Below, piece by piece: positions 50,655 through 60,094 of a stretch of DNA of 64,000 nucleotides (within the stretch, counting starts at the first letter, position 1; every line of letters begins with the position of its first letter). The DNA is from G963678095 sp963678095 (GTDB taxonomy: Bacteria; Bacillota; Negativicutes; Selenomonadales; Selenomonadaceae): the NCBI GenBank assembly GCA_963678095.2, contig OY782746.1, positions 2,170,001-2,234,000 of the forward strand. Direction: 5' to 3'. The notes beneath the pieces were generated by a model that worked only from the letters and a program-made list of their open reading frames with translations, had not been told where the DNA came from and made no database searches. A program made the position numbers and the translations under genes.

Positions 50655-53180
50655 TTGTTAGGATTTTTAAAGAGGTTTTTGGGCGATAATAATGAAAAAG
50701 AAATAAAGCGCATGAGTGAAATTGTTGAAGTGGTCAATGGTTTTGAGGAAAATATGCGCAATATGAGTGATGGAACGCTTTGTGGGCATACGGAGAAGTT
50801 CAGACAGCGTTTGGCAAAGGGAGAGTCCCTCGAGGATCTTTTGCCGGAAGCTTTTGCTGTTGTGCGTGAGGCATCACGTAGGGTTTTGGGATTACGTCAT
50901 TTTGATGTGCAGATGCTTGGTGGTATTTGTCTTCATGAAGGAAAGATCGCTGAGATGCGGACAGGGGAAGGTAAGACGCTTGTCGGCACATTGGCAACGT
51001 ATCTCAATGCCCTTGAGGGCAAGGGTGTTCATGTAATTACAGTTAATGATTATCTGGCGAAGCGCGATAGTGAACTGCTCGGTAAACTCTATAATGCCTT
51101 AGGACTGTCGGTGGGACTCATTGTCCATGACATGGATTTTCCGCAGCGCAAATATGCTTACAGCTGTGATGTTACGTTTGGTACGAATAATGAGTTCGGT
51201 TTTGATTATCTGCGTGACAATATGGTCATTTATAAGGATCAGATGGTACAGCGTGACCTTAATTATGCAATCGTCGATGAAGTCGACAGCATTCTAGTCG
51301 ATGAAGCGCGGACCCCACTGATTATTTCGGGGCCGGGAGATAAGTCGACGGATATGTATGCGATTATGGCCAAAGCTGTAGAACCGCTACAAGAAGGTGT
51401 CGACTATACGGTAAATGAAAAGGAAAAAAATGTTTCACCGAATGAATGTGCTGTCGCCAAGGTGGAAAAGACATTAAATGTCACGAATATGTATGATCCG
51501 GCGAATATTGAAATGTCACATTGCTTTACCCAGGCACTGCGTGCCAAAGGTTTGATGAAACGTGACCGTGATTATGTCGTGCGTGAGGATGAGGTAGTCA
51601 TTGTTGATGAATTCACAGGTCGGCTGATGTTTGGCCGGAGGTATTCTGACGGTCTGCATCAGGCGATTGAAGCGAAGGAAAATGTCAAGATTCAGCGCGA
51701 ATCACAGACTTTGGCAACCATTACGTTCCAGAATTATTTCCGCATGTACAAAAAACTCAGCGGGATGACCGGCACGGCCAAGACGGAAGAAGACGAATTC
51801 CTGAAGATATACAAACTGCCAGTCATTGTTATTCCGACGAATAAGCCAATCATCCGCGAGGACAAGCCGGATGTTATCTACAAAACAAAGCGGGCCAAAT
51901 ACCGTGCCGTTATCCAGACGATTGAACAGGCCTATAAAGCTGGACAGCCGGTGCTGGTAGGGACGACTTCCATCGTGCAGTCGGAAGAATTAAGTAAGGT
52001 TTTGAAAAAAAGCGGAGTGCCTCACAATGTGCTCAATGCCAAGTATCATGAAAAAGAAGCACAAATCATTTCTGGTGCCGGACAGCGGGGGGCCGTGACA
52101 ATTGCGACGAATATGGCTGGTCGTGGTACGGATATCGTGCTTGGTGAGGGTGTGCAGGAACTCGGTGGACTTTATATCATCGGTACCGAGCGTCATGAGT
52201 CACGGCGGATTGACAACCAGTTGCGTGGCCGTGCCGGCCGCCAGGGAGATCCGGGCTGCTCGCGCTTTTTCCTGTCACTGGAAGATGATCTTATGCGCCT
52301 GTTTGGTTCAGATAATATCGCTACCATTATGGATAAACTGGGAATGGAAGAGGACGATCCGATTGAACATAAACTGATCACGCGTTCGATTGAGCAGGCT
52401 CAGAAAAAAGTTGAAGCGCGTAACTTTGATATGCGTAAACACGTGCTGGAATACGATGATGTCATGAATCAGCAGCGCGAGGTTATTTACGGCCAGCGCC
52501 GGCAGATTCTTACCGGTGATAACCTGCGGGAGAATATCCTGAATATGATCCATGAAATCATCGATGCCCAGATGCAGGATTATGCCAATGAAAAGCTGTA
52601 TCCGGAAGAGTGGAACCTCGGCGGACTAATTGAGGATGCGGAAAAGATCTATGCCCCATCGGGAAAACTGGTTAAAGCGGAACTTGAGGCTATGAGCCGT
52701 GATGAGCTGGCTTCCTATTTGAAAGAAATCGCTGAAAAAGGCTACCAGGATCGTGAAATGATGTTTGGGGAAGACAATATGCGCGAACTGGAAAAAGTTG
52801 TAATGCTTAAAGTTGTTGACGGCAAGTGGATGGAACACCTCGATCATATGGATATGCTGCGGGAAGGTATCGGCCTGCGTGCCTTTGGCCAGAAAAACCC
52901 GTTAATTGAATATAAGATTGAAGCCTATGATATGTTCCAGGAAATGATTGGAAAAATTCAGGAGGACATAGCCAATCTGATGTATCGGGTCAGCATTGTG
53001 ACTGAACAGCAGCAGCAATTGGAAGACCATCTGAAAAATGCCAAAGCAGTTCATGGCGGTGATGAAGCCGAAGAGGAAAAACAGCAGCCGGTTGTAAAAA
53101 AAGAGGATATCGGGCGCAATGATCCCTGCCCGTGCGGTAGCGGTAAAAAGTATAAGAACTGCTGTGGCCGTGATAAATAA
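50655..53180 (+). CDS. secA: Preprotein translocase ATPase SecA
   Basis: 841 residues from TTG 50655 (GAGGAG 9 bases upstream). Drives export through SecYEG. Walker A MRTGEGKTLVGTL; DEAD-like VDEVDSILVDEARTPLI; helicase-like second domain with TNMAGRGTDIVLGEGV and ERHESRRIDNQLRGRAGRQG; a C-terminal zinc SEC-C motif NDPCPCGSGKKYKNCCGR for SecB or ribosome contact. Full length. No terminator is seen before prfB, 48 bases on. Confidence 0.98.
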   Translation: MLGFLKRFLGDNNEKEIKRMSEIVEVVNGFEENMRNMSDGTLCGHTEKFRQRLAKGESLEDLLPEAFAVVREASRRVLGLRHFDVQMLGGICLHEGKIAEMRTGEGKTLVGTLATYLNALEGKGVHVITVNDYLAKRDSELLGKLYNALGLSVGLIVHDMDFPQRKYAYSCDVTFGTNNEFGFDYLRDNMVIYKDQMVQRDLNYAIVDEVDSILVDEARTPLIISGPGDKSTDMYAIMAKAVEPLQEGVDYTVNEKEKNVSPNECAVAKVEKTLNVTNMYDPANIEMSHCFTQALRAKGLMKRDRDYVVREDEVVIVDEFTGRLMFGRRYSDGLHQAIEAKENVKIQRESQTLATITFQNYFRMYKKLSGMTGTAKTEEDEFLKIYKLPVIVIPTNKPIIREDKPDVIYKTKRAKYRAVIQTIEQAYKAGQPVLVGTTSIVQSEELSKVLKKSGVPHNVLNAKYHEKEAQIISGAGQRGAVTIATNMAGRGTDIVLGEGVQELGGLYIIGTERHESRRIDNQLRGRAGRQGDPGCSRFFLSLEDDLMRLFGSDNIATIMDKLGMEEDDPIEHKLITRSIEQAQKKVEARNFDMRKHVLEYDDVMNQQREVIYGQRRQILTGDNLRENILNMIHEIIDAQMQDYANEKLYPEEWNLGGLIEDAEKIYAPSGKLVKAELEAMSRDELASYLKEIAEKGYQDREMMFGEDNMRELEKVVMLKVVDGKWMEHLDHMDMLREGIGLRAFGQKNPLIEYKIEAYDMFQEMIGKIQEDIANLMYRVSIVTEQQQQLEDHLKNAKAVHGGDEAEEEKQQPVVKKEDIGRNDPCPCGSGKKYKNCCGRDK

Positions 53181-53228
53181 GTAACAGAAAAATGGACCGT
53201 AAAGAAATAAACCTTAGGATGTGATGGA

Positions 53229-54339
53229 ATGCTTTTGGAAGATCTCAAAATAACGATCTTGGATATGAAGAAGAAGCTCGACGAAATGGGGACTTCACTT
53301 TGACGTCGCTAGAAAAGAAGAAAAAATAGCGGAGCTTGAGTATAAGATGGGGGAAACGACGTTTTGGGATGATGCTGAAATGGCACAGAAGATAACGCGT
53401 GAACTCAACGATGTGAAGGACAGTGTTGTAAAATACAAGGGGATTTGTGCCCATTATGAAGACATGCAGATTCTTTGGGAACTGGGGATGGAGGATAAGG
53501 ACGAGTCCCTCTATGATGAAGTCTGCAATTCGATTAAGAGCATTCAGCATGAAATTGACCAGCTGGAGCTTGAAGTGCTGCTATCCGAAGAATATGACAG
53601 TAACGATGCAATTTTGACGCTGCATGCCGGTGCCGGTGGTACCGAAGCGCAGGACTGGACGCAGATGCTCCTTAGAATGTATGGGCGCTGGGCAGAGCGT
53701 AACGGATTTACTGTTGAAACTGTTGATTTGCTGCCGGGGGATGAGGCCGGGGTCAAGTCGGCGACGCTGATGATTAAAGGTCATAATGCTTACGGGTATT
53801 TAAAGGCAGAAAAAGGGGTGCACCGTCTGGTTCGTATTTCGCCCTTTGATTCCAATGCCCGCCGCCATACTTCGTTTGCCGCCTGTGATGTGATGCCAGA
53901 TATTGATGATACAGTGGAAGTCAATATCAATATGGCAGACGTCCGGGTTGATACGTATCGGGCCAGTGGTGCCGGGGGACAGCATATCAACAAGACGGAT
54001 TCGGCTGTCCGGATGACGCATCTGCCAACGGGTGTGGTCGCGCAATGCCAGACGCAGCGTTCCCAGCTGCAAAATCGCGAACAGTGTCTGCGCCTACTGC
54101 GGGCTCGGTTATTTGAACTTGAACAGCAGAAAAATGCGGACAAGTTGGCAGCAATTGACGGTGATCTGCAAAAAATTGAATGGGGCAGTCAGATTCGTTC
54201 CTATGTCTTCCATCCCTATAATATGGTCAAAGACCATCGGACGAATGCCGAGACCGGCAATACGCAGGCGGTTATGGACGGCGAATTGGCACTGTTTATT
54301 GAAGCCTATTTACGGGCTAAGGCCAATAAAGAAATTTAA
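53229..54339 (+). CDS. prfB: Peptide chain release factor 2 with programmed +1 frameshift
   Basis: 369 residues as join(53229..53300, 53302..54339). The first 24 codons end CTT followed by an in-frame TGA (53301-53303) and then C; a +1 slip on CTT-TGA-C gives SL-DVARKEEKIAEL, the normal RF2 sequence. RF2 reads UGA/UAA and so controls its own synthesis. Markers: SPF tripeptide (RISPFDSNARRHTSF), GGQ loop (RASGAGGQHINKTDSAVRM), and DDAEMAQKI early. The internal Shine-Dalgarno stimulator is weak (GGGG, 53288-53291) and 3 bases further from the slip codon than in Escherichia coli. Follows secA as in Bacillus. Confidence 0.95.
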
Positions 54340-54386
54340 GAGTGATTTTTTATACATGTTGAAAGCGGCACTGCTTTTAACCGGAG

Positions 54387-54417
54387 AAAGGGGACGGCAT
54401 CAGGCCGCTCCCTTTAT
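54387..54417 (+). terminator. Terminator after prfB
   Basis: AAAGGGGACGGC, loop ATCAG, GCCGCTCCCTTT with one A-C mismatch and one G-T pair, followed by ATTTG. It reaches to within a few bases of the ATG at 54421. Confidence 0.65.
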
Positions 54418-54438
54418 TTGATGAATTTAGGTGATATT

Positions 54439-55122
54439 TTGTTTAAAGGCTTGACTATTGTTTCAGCTATCATCATAATATTAATCGTATTTAGCCAGTG
54501 GTTGCTCCCAGGATTAGTGGAAAAACAGGCCGAGGCAATGCTGAATTCCCGCTTGCAGTCCGAGACGTCAAAGGTGTCGCTAGCGACGCAGCCAGGAATT
54601 CTTTTATTGGCCGGTAGGATTGATAATGTCGAGGCGACAGCCGAAAATGCGGTGCTCGGGCAGCTGAGGGTCAGCAGTCTTGCCCTTGAGGGTAAAAATG
54701 TTGAAGTCGATGTACGCTCGTTGGTAGCTGAGCAGCGTCTGCAGGTGCGCTTGGCGGATAAGCTGGTGTTGCACGCGACGGTAAAGGCCAGTGATTTGGC
54801 TGCTGTTTTGGCTAAGAAAGTCGACAAGTTAAAAGATGTCGAGGTTGATATTAACCCGGCCGGAGTTCAGATCAAAGGCTCGATACCTTTGGCTGGCAGG
54901 ACGGTTGAGGTCAACATAGAAGGTGCGGTTACGGCCAAAGATGGTGGACTGTATTTTCATATGCGGCAGGTCCAGATCCGCAATGCGGTCTTGGGACAGT
55001 CGCTTATTGCCGGCCTGTTTGACGATATTTTGCTGACGGACCTGCGCGCGTCCCCGTTTCAGCTTGAGGCCGCAGAGGTTGTTCAAAAGAACGGTGAAAT
55101 TTCGATCATGCTGCAACGCTGA
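54439..55122 (+). CDS. DUF2993 (LmeA-like) membrane-anchored protein
   Basis: 227 residues. N-terminal membrane helix (LTIVSAIIIILIVFSQWLLP), then a beta-rich domain: VEKQAEAMLNSRLQSETSKV, GRIDNVEATAENAVLGQLRV, ending in LRASPFQLEAAEVVQKNGEI. This fits the DUF2993/LmeA family of lipid-binding proteins facing the cell envelope. TTG 54439 is preferred because TAGGTGAT lies 5 bases before it; ATG 54421 has no ribosome site and abuts the prfB terminator. Function uncertain; envelope lipid handling is an inference. Confidence 0.65.
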   Translation: MFKGLTIVSAIIIILIVFSQWLLPGLVEKQAEAMLNSRLQSETSKVSLATQPGILLLAGRIDNVEATAENAVLGQLRVSSLALEGKNVEVDVRSLVAEQRLQVRLADKLVLHATVKASDLAAVLAKKVDKLKDVEVDINPAGVQIKGSIPLAGRTVEVNIEGAVTAKDGGLYFHMRQVQIRNAVLGQSLIAGLFDDILLTDLRASPFQLEAAEVVQKNGEISIMLQR

Positions 55123-55171
55123 CAGGCGGCAGCACTACATATAAAAGTTTGCTCGTGAGGTGGCGGAGAAA

Positions 55172-57220
55172 TTGAAGATTTTCAAATATAACCGATGGCT
55201 GATTGCCTTTATCATCGTCGGTTTGGCAGCGGCGCTGGTTGTTGATTTACAGCGTTATCATGTTGAAAAAAATAACATGACAGTGGAAATGGCCATTGAT
55301 TATGAAGGATTGGTTGAATTAGCCGAAACGGAAGGTTTGCCAGTAACGGAGGTTTTCCGTCAGGCAAAAGAGGCGGGGATAACTTCGCTGGCTGTTTACG
55401 AAACCACATTTAAAAAACTCAATGTAAACGGCAAGGCCACTGCTGTGCCGGGCAGTCTGCTCCTGCAGAACTATCACAATGGTTCGCTGGCAGATCCTGC
55501 CTGGCGCCAGCTTGTGGAAGCCGGAACAATTCAGGGCACTGAAGTCTATGTGGCTGGTCATGATCCGCAGACTTTTCGTGAAGTGAAAGCAGATTTGTTG
55601 CGCCGTCTGGGCGAAGATCGCATTCACTCGCTTAGCGTCAGTGGACAGGAAATTCTGGCGGTAAAGGCCAATTATGAAAGCCTGTTGAAGATGAACCTCG
55701 GAATGCCGACGGATGAGATGAAAGTTGTCAATGCAGCTGGCTTTGATGTTGTTGCCCGCCCCAGCAATTATGAAGCCGTGACAAAAGATGATATTGTTGC
55801 GGTTTTTGACCGCCTTGAGGGGATAAGGGTTTCCTCGATGATTTTTTCGGGGGATCAGACGCTTGGCAGCCCGAAACTGATGCAGACGACAATTGACTAT
55901 ATGAAACAGCGTGATATTACGTTGGGGATGATCGAGCATACAACGCAGCTGCAGTTCTATCCGCAGGATGGGTTGATAGAAATGGCCAAAGGACTTGATT
56001 ATAAAGCGGCCAGGGTTTATTCCATACCGAAAGATGAACAGGCTAAGCTTAAACTGGCAGAAGCAGTTGAACGCTGGGGCAATACCGATGAAGAGCGTAA
56101 TATTCGGATCAATTTGCTGCGCATCTATGATAAGCCGGCCGCTGGCATGTCCTTACTGGCGACAAACATGAAATACTTTTCTGCTACCAGAGACTTGTTA
56201 GAGTCGCAGGGCTTTACCCTGGGACGGGCCGGAACTTTCGTCGATTATTATCCTAGCCAGCTGTTGCGAATGGTAATGATGCTTGGGGTGGCGGCAGCAG
56301 CGGTGCTTTATTTGTCGCTGATCTGGCCGGAATTCAACCCCAAATATCAGTATCTGTTATTTGCAGTCCTGGCAGCAGTGGCTGTTGTGCCGCTGGCCAT
56401 GGGGCATGGCGGGAAAATTCGTATTCTGGCAGCTTTTGCCAGTGCAAATCTCTTTCCGGCATTGGCTGTCATTTGGCAGCTTGACCGAATCCGGTTGATG
56501 AAACGGGAGGGATCACGCTTTACTTTGGTGATGACCGCGGTGGTGGCTCTTTTCACTGCCGGACTGATGTCTTTTGTTGGGGCAGCCTATCTTTCCGGGT
56601 CCTTGGCCGATGTGGAATATCTGTTGGAGATTAATATTTTCCGCGGAATCAAGCTGACCTTTATTTTGCCGCTAATTTTGGTGAGCCTGGCTTTCCTGCA
56701 GCGGTTTGATATCTTTGACGGCTCGGCTGATGATGCGGGGGGGGTAGGAGAACAGCTAAAGCGGATACTGAATATGCCGATTACAGTTAAGGCATTGCTG
56801 GCACTGTTTGCCGCGTTTGCGGCGATCATTGTGTTTATTGCCCGTTCGGGTCATACCATGGGGATGCCGGTTTCGGGGCTGGAACTGAAAATGCGTGCGT
56901 TCCTCGAGCAGGCCATGTATGCCCGTCCGCGATCTAAGGAACTGTTTATTGGCCATCCGGCTTTTTTGCTGGCAGCAATGGCTTGGTATAAAAAATGGCC
57001 GACGATGGTATTATTTGCACTTGTAATTGTGGCGACCATCGGGCAGGGGTCAATGGTTGAGACCTTTGCCCATATGCGCACTCCGTTTTACATGTCGCTG
57101 ATGCGTGGTATCGGCGGTATCGTTCTTGGGGCGGTGCTGGGGGTTATCGTGATGGCATTTGTTCAGCTTTGGCAGGCGCTGCTTACTGTCGTAGGGGGGA
57201 GCAAGGCCAAGCATGAGTAG
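55172..57220 (+). CDS. DUF5693-like multi-pass membrane protein
   Basis: 682 residues from TTG 55172 (GAGGTGG 8 bases upstream; GTG 55160 possible). One N-terminal membrane helix (WLIAFIIVGLAAALVV), a soluble domain of about 330 residues with a TIM-barrel-like look (LVELAETEGLPVTEVFRQAK, KEAGITSLAVYETTFKK, FDVVARPSNYEAV), then about eight helices in the C-terminal half. It stands directly before csaB, as DUF5693 genes commonly do in Firmicutes, suggesting a part in cell-wall polysaccharide or S-layer biogenesis. A G8 run (56737-56744) lies in a cytoplasmic-looking loop. Confidence 0.75.
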   Translation: MKIFKYNRWLIAFIIVGLAAALVVDLQRYHVEKNNMTVEMAIDYEGLVELAETEGLPVTEVFRQAKEAGITSLAVYETTFKKLNVNGKATAVPGSLLLQNYHNGSLADPAWRQLVEAGTIQGTEVYVAGHDPQTFREVKADLLRRLGEDRIHSLSVSGQEILAVKANYESLLKMNLGMPTDEMKVVNAAGFDVVARPSNYEAVTKDDIVAVFDRLEGIRVSSMIFSGDQTLGSPKLMQTTIDYMKQRDITLGMIEHTTQLQFYPQDGLIEMAKGLDYKAARVYSIPKDEQAKLKLAEAVERWGNTDEERNIRINLLRIYDKPAAGMSLLATNMKYFSATRDLLESQGFTLGRAGTFVDYYPSQLLRMVMMLGVAAAAVLYLSLIWPEFNPKYQYLLFAVLAAVAVVPLAMGHGGKIRILAAFASANLFPALAVIWQLDRIRLMKREGSRFTLVMTAVVALFTAGLMSFVGAAYLSGSLADVEYLLEINIFRGIKLTFILPLILVSLAFLQRFDIFDGSADDAGGVGEQLKRILNMPITVKALLALFAAFAAIIVFIARSGHTMGMPVSGLELKMRAFLEQAMYARPRSKELFIGHPAFLLAAMAWYKKWPTMVLFALVIVATIGQGSMVETFAHMRTPFYMSLMRGIGGIVLGAVLGVIVMAFVQLWQALLTVVGGSKAKHE

Positions 57221-58331
57221 TAGCATTGTGATTTCTGGTTATTATGGGTCCAAGAACGCCGGGGATGAGGCAATGCTTGCGGCGATGATCGAGGTTCTGG
57301 CGGATCTTGATCCAAAAGTGAATATAACTGTGATATCGGCAAATCCGGCCGATACAGAAAGAAGACATGGAATCCGGGCGATTAACTGGCTAAGTTTGCC
57401 GCAGATCTTAAAGGCTCTGCGGCAGGCGGATTTGCTGGTCAGCGGTGGTGGTAGTCTGCTGCAGAATGTTACCAGCGGACGCAGCCTTTATTATTACATG
57501 GGGATTTTACTGGCGGCTAAAATCGTTGGCACGCCAATTATGCTTTATGCACAGGGGATTGGCCCGATTTATGGCCGCGTGGCCCGGAGATTGATGCGCT
57601 GGGTCGGAAATCATGTAAAACAGATCACCGTGCGTGATGAAGGGTCACTTGGAGAACTCGAGCAGCTTCAGATATGCCAGCCGCCGATTGAAGTGACTGC
57701 TGATCCGGTGCTGGCAATTCATCCGGTAGATAAAGGCATTGGCCGGATGATTCTTAAGGCGCATCGGGCGGATGGCGCCAAGCCGCTGGTTGGTATATCG
57801 GTCCGCGAATGGCGGGGCTGGAAGCATTATAAGACAACTGTGGCGGCTACGGCCGATCAGATCGCCGCTGAATTTGATGCGCGCATCGTGTTTTTGCCCA
57901 TGCAGTATCCAGAAGATGTCAAGGTAGCCCAGATGATTGCCCGGCAAATGAAGACCAAGCCGATTGTGCTCAACGATGAGTACACGACCAGTGAACTCTT
58001 GTCGATCGTCGGGAATCTGGATCTGTTGATTGGCGTTCGTTTGCATGCGTTGATTTTTGCCGGAGTGATGAGTGTGCCAATGATTGGGTTGTCTTATGAT
58101 CCGAAAATTGACCGTTTTCTTAAGTCCATCGGAGAAAGTCCGGTAGGTGATCTGGCCGGAATTACGCTGGAAGCCTTGATGGGCAAGGTCAGGGAGAAGT
58201 GGAATGACAAGGCAACTTACCGCAAACTCAATACGGATCTGATGGCGGGGCTTCGCATGGCAGCTTCGCATAATGCTGAGTTGGCGCTTGAACTGGTTCG
58301 TCAGTGCGGCCGAAAGGTGCGTGGAATTTAA
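57213..58331 (+). CDS. csaB: Polysaccharide pyruvyl transferase CsaB
   Basis: 372 residues. Adds a pyruvyl ketal to cell-wall polysaccharide so that SLH-domain proteins can bind. Family signs: IVISGYYGSKNAGDEAMLAA at the start, LLVSGGGSLLQNVTSGRSLY, MLYAQGIGPIYG, VGISVREWRGWKHYK and GVRLHALIFAGVMSVPMIGL. Starts inside the previous gene (8-base overlap), so the two are co-expressed. Complete length. Confidence 0.94.
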   Translation: MSSSIVISGYYGSKNAGDEAMLAAMIEVLADLDPKVNITVISANPADTERRHGIRAINWLSLPQILKALRQADLLVSGGGSLLQNVTSGRSLYYYMGILLAAKIVGTPIMLYAQGIGPIYGRVARRLMRWVGNHVKQITVRDEGSLGELEQLQICQPPIEVTADPVLAIHPVDKGIGRMILKAHRADGAKPLVGISVREWRGWKHYKTTVAATADQIAAEFDARIVFLPMQYPEDVKVAQMIARQMKTKPIVLNDEYTTSELLSIVGNLDLLIGVRLHALIFAGVMSVPMIGLSYDPKIDRFLKSIGESPVGDLAGITLEALMGKVREKWNDKATYRKLNTDLMAGLRMAASHNAELALELVRQCGRKVRGI

Positions 58332-58353
58332 AGCAGCTGTTGTTTATTATAGT

Positions 58354-58407
58354 GAGACAGGCCGAGGGGCATGACAGAATAATTTGTCATGTCCCTCGGC
58401 CTGTCTC
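58354..58407. repeat. 23-bp inverted repeat behind csaB
   Basis: Arms 58354-58376 and 58385-58407 match over 23 bases with one G-T pair, around an 8-base AT loop. It contains GAGACAGGCCGAGGG at the ends. No T run follows on either strand, so it is not a classic terminator; it may be a dispersed palindromic repeat or an mRNA-protecting stem. Confidence 0.85.
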
Positions 58408-58439
58408 AAAAAGTTTTACTGAAATATTTCATGATTCTA

Positions 58440-58448
58440 TGGTACAAT
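58440..58448 (+). promoter_or_regulatory. Extended -10 promoter of ftsEX
   Basis: TGGTACAAT (TG-N-TACAAT), about 65 bases before ftsE; no strong -35 box. Confidence 0.5.
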
Positions 58449-58514
58449 AAAATATGTTTGCAATGGAAAAAGATTACGTCTATTCTGTCGGCAGGCGGTT
58501 TAGGGAGGCTGGAT

Positions 58515-59204
58515 ATGATTATAAAGATGAAGGATGTTTCAAAGATTTATGAAAATGGCACGATCGCATTGGATCATGTCGATATTGGGATTGAAAAGGG
58601 CGAATTTGTTTTTATTGTCGGGGCCAGCGGGGCCGGCAAATCAACTTTTATCAGAATGCTGTTTCGCGAGGTATTACCGACAGAGGGAGCCTTGGAGGTC
58701 AACGGTCGGGATGTGCTGAAGCTTTCTCCACGCGAGGTCCCCTATCTGCGGCGTGGTCTGGGCGTTATTTTTCAGGACTACCGATTACTGCCAGAAAAGA
58801 CAGTTTATGAAAATGTTGCCTTTGCTATGCAGGTTATTGAAGCGCCGCGGCGCACGATGCAAAAAAGTGTCAACAGCGTTCTTGAGGTTGTCGGCCTTAA
58901 GGATAAATGTAAATGCTTTCCGTCTCAGCTATCAGGCGGAGAACAGCAAAGGGTTGCAATTGCCCGGGCAATTGTCAATAATCCGGCAATTGTTATCGCT
59001 GATGAGCCCACGGGCAACCTGGATCCGGAAACTTCCTGGGGGATTATGGATATTTTTCGGCGAATCAATCTGTCAGGTACGACTATTGTAATGGCGACAC
59101 ATGACAAGACTATTGTCGATACGATGAAAAAGCGTGTAATAGCGATTGAAGACGGCCGCATTGTCCGCGATGAGGCTAAGGGGGTTTACGGGTATGAAAA
59201 TTAG
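58515..59204 (+). CDS. ftsE: Cell-division ABC ATPase FtsE
   Basis: 229 residues from ATG 58515 (AGGGAGG ahead). With FtsX it signals across the membrane to murein hydrolases during division or elongation. Walker A GASGAGKSTFIRM, Q-loop IFQDYRLLPEKTVYENVAFA, signature LSGGEQQRVAIARAI, Walker B IVIADEPTGNLDPE. It overlaps ftsX by 11 bases. Confidence 0.96.
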   Translation: MIIKMKDVSKIYENGTIALDHVDIGIEKGEFVFIVGASGAGKSTFIRMLFREVLPTEGALEVNGRDVLKLSPREVPYLRRGLGVIFQDYRLLPEKTVYENVAFAMQVIEAPRRTMQKSVNSVLEVVGLKDKCKCFPSQLSGGEQQRVAIARAIVNNPAIVIADEPTGNLDPETSWGIMDIFRRINLSGTTIVMATHDKTIVDTMKKRVIAIEDGRIVRDEAKGVYGYEN

Positions 59205-60081
59205 GACGCTGGAATACTTTATCCGTGAGGTTTTTGTGTCGCTAAAACGCAACAACTGGATGTCGCTGGCTTCCATAGGCACCGTGGCCGTCTCCCTGTT
59301 TATTTTGGGTATGTTTTTGATCGTGGTGCTAAACCTCAATAAAATGGCATCTTCGCTTGAGTCGCAGGTTCAGATCAGTGTTTATCTGGAAGATGATCTC
59401 AGTGCCAAGCAGATTGAACGGGTCGGGGAACGGATCAAAAACCTGGAGGGCGTCGACGAGGTTACATACATAGCGAAAGAAAAAGCTTTGGAACGTTTCA
59501 AGGAAAGACTGGGCGAGCAGAAGTTTTTGCTCAGTGCGATCAGTGAGACAAATCCACTGCCGAATGCTTATGAAGTTACGGTAAAGCAGCCACAGTATGT
59601 CAAGACGACCGCCGATGCGATTCATGAGTTTGACGGTGTGGAATCAGCTAAGTTTGGGCAGGATGTTGTTGAGCATTTGTTTGATCTGACGCGGCTGATC
59701 CGCATTTTCGGGCTGTCGATTATCGGCGTGCTGGCTATAGCTACGGTCTTTATCATATCGAATACGATTCGCCTGACGGTCTTTGCCCGCCGCAAGGAAA
59801 TTGCGATTATGAAATACGTAGGGGCAACAGACTGGTTTATCCGCTGGCCGTTTTTAATGGAGGGGGTTGTCCTTGGCTGCATCGGCGGCCTGATCGCAGC
59901 AATTCTGCTGCGCAGTGCCTATGCCGGTGTTACCGAAAAAATATACAGTACGCTGGCATTTTTTCCTCTGATTCAGGAATATCCGTTTCTCAATTATATC
60001 AGTGCGTTTTTGCTGATTGGCGGAATGACCATTGGGGCCATCGGCAGTACGATCTCGCTGAAGCGGTTTTTAAAAGTTTGA
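59194..60081 (+). CDS. ftsX: Cell-division membrane protein FtsX
   Basis: 295 residues from ATG 59194 (AAGGGGG 9 bases upstream). Four membrane helices with a large outer loop after the first: IREVFVSLKRNNWMSLASIG, then extracellular LESQVQISVYLEDDLSAKQI, and the FtsX permease core FARRKEIAIMKYVGATDWFI, PFLMEGVVLGCIGGLIAAIL. The downstream coiled-coil M23 protein is the likely partner that it activates. Confidence 0.96.
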   Translation: MKIRTLEYFIREVFVSLKRNNWMSLASIGTVAVSLFILGMFLIVVLNLNKMASSLESQVQISVYLEDDLSAKQIERVGERIKNLEGVDEVTYIAKEKALERFKERLGEQKFLLSAISETNPLPNAYEVTVKQPQYVKTTADAIHEFDGVESAKFGQDVVEHLFDLTRLIRIFGLSIIGVLAIATVFIISNTIRLTVFARRKEIAIMKYVGATDWFIRWPFLMEGVVLGCIGGLIAAILLRSAYAGVTEKIYSTLAFFPLIQEYPFLNYISAFLLIGGMTIGAIGSTISLKRFLKV

Positions 60082-60094
60082 GGAGGGGTAAGAA

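Noticed and set aside
56737..56744. G8 run in the DUF5693-like gene
   Set aside because: Could slip, but it is only eight long and nothing about the gene suggests variable expression.
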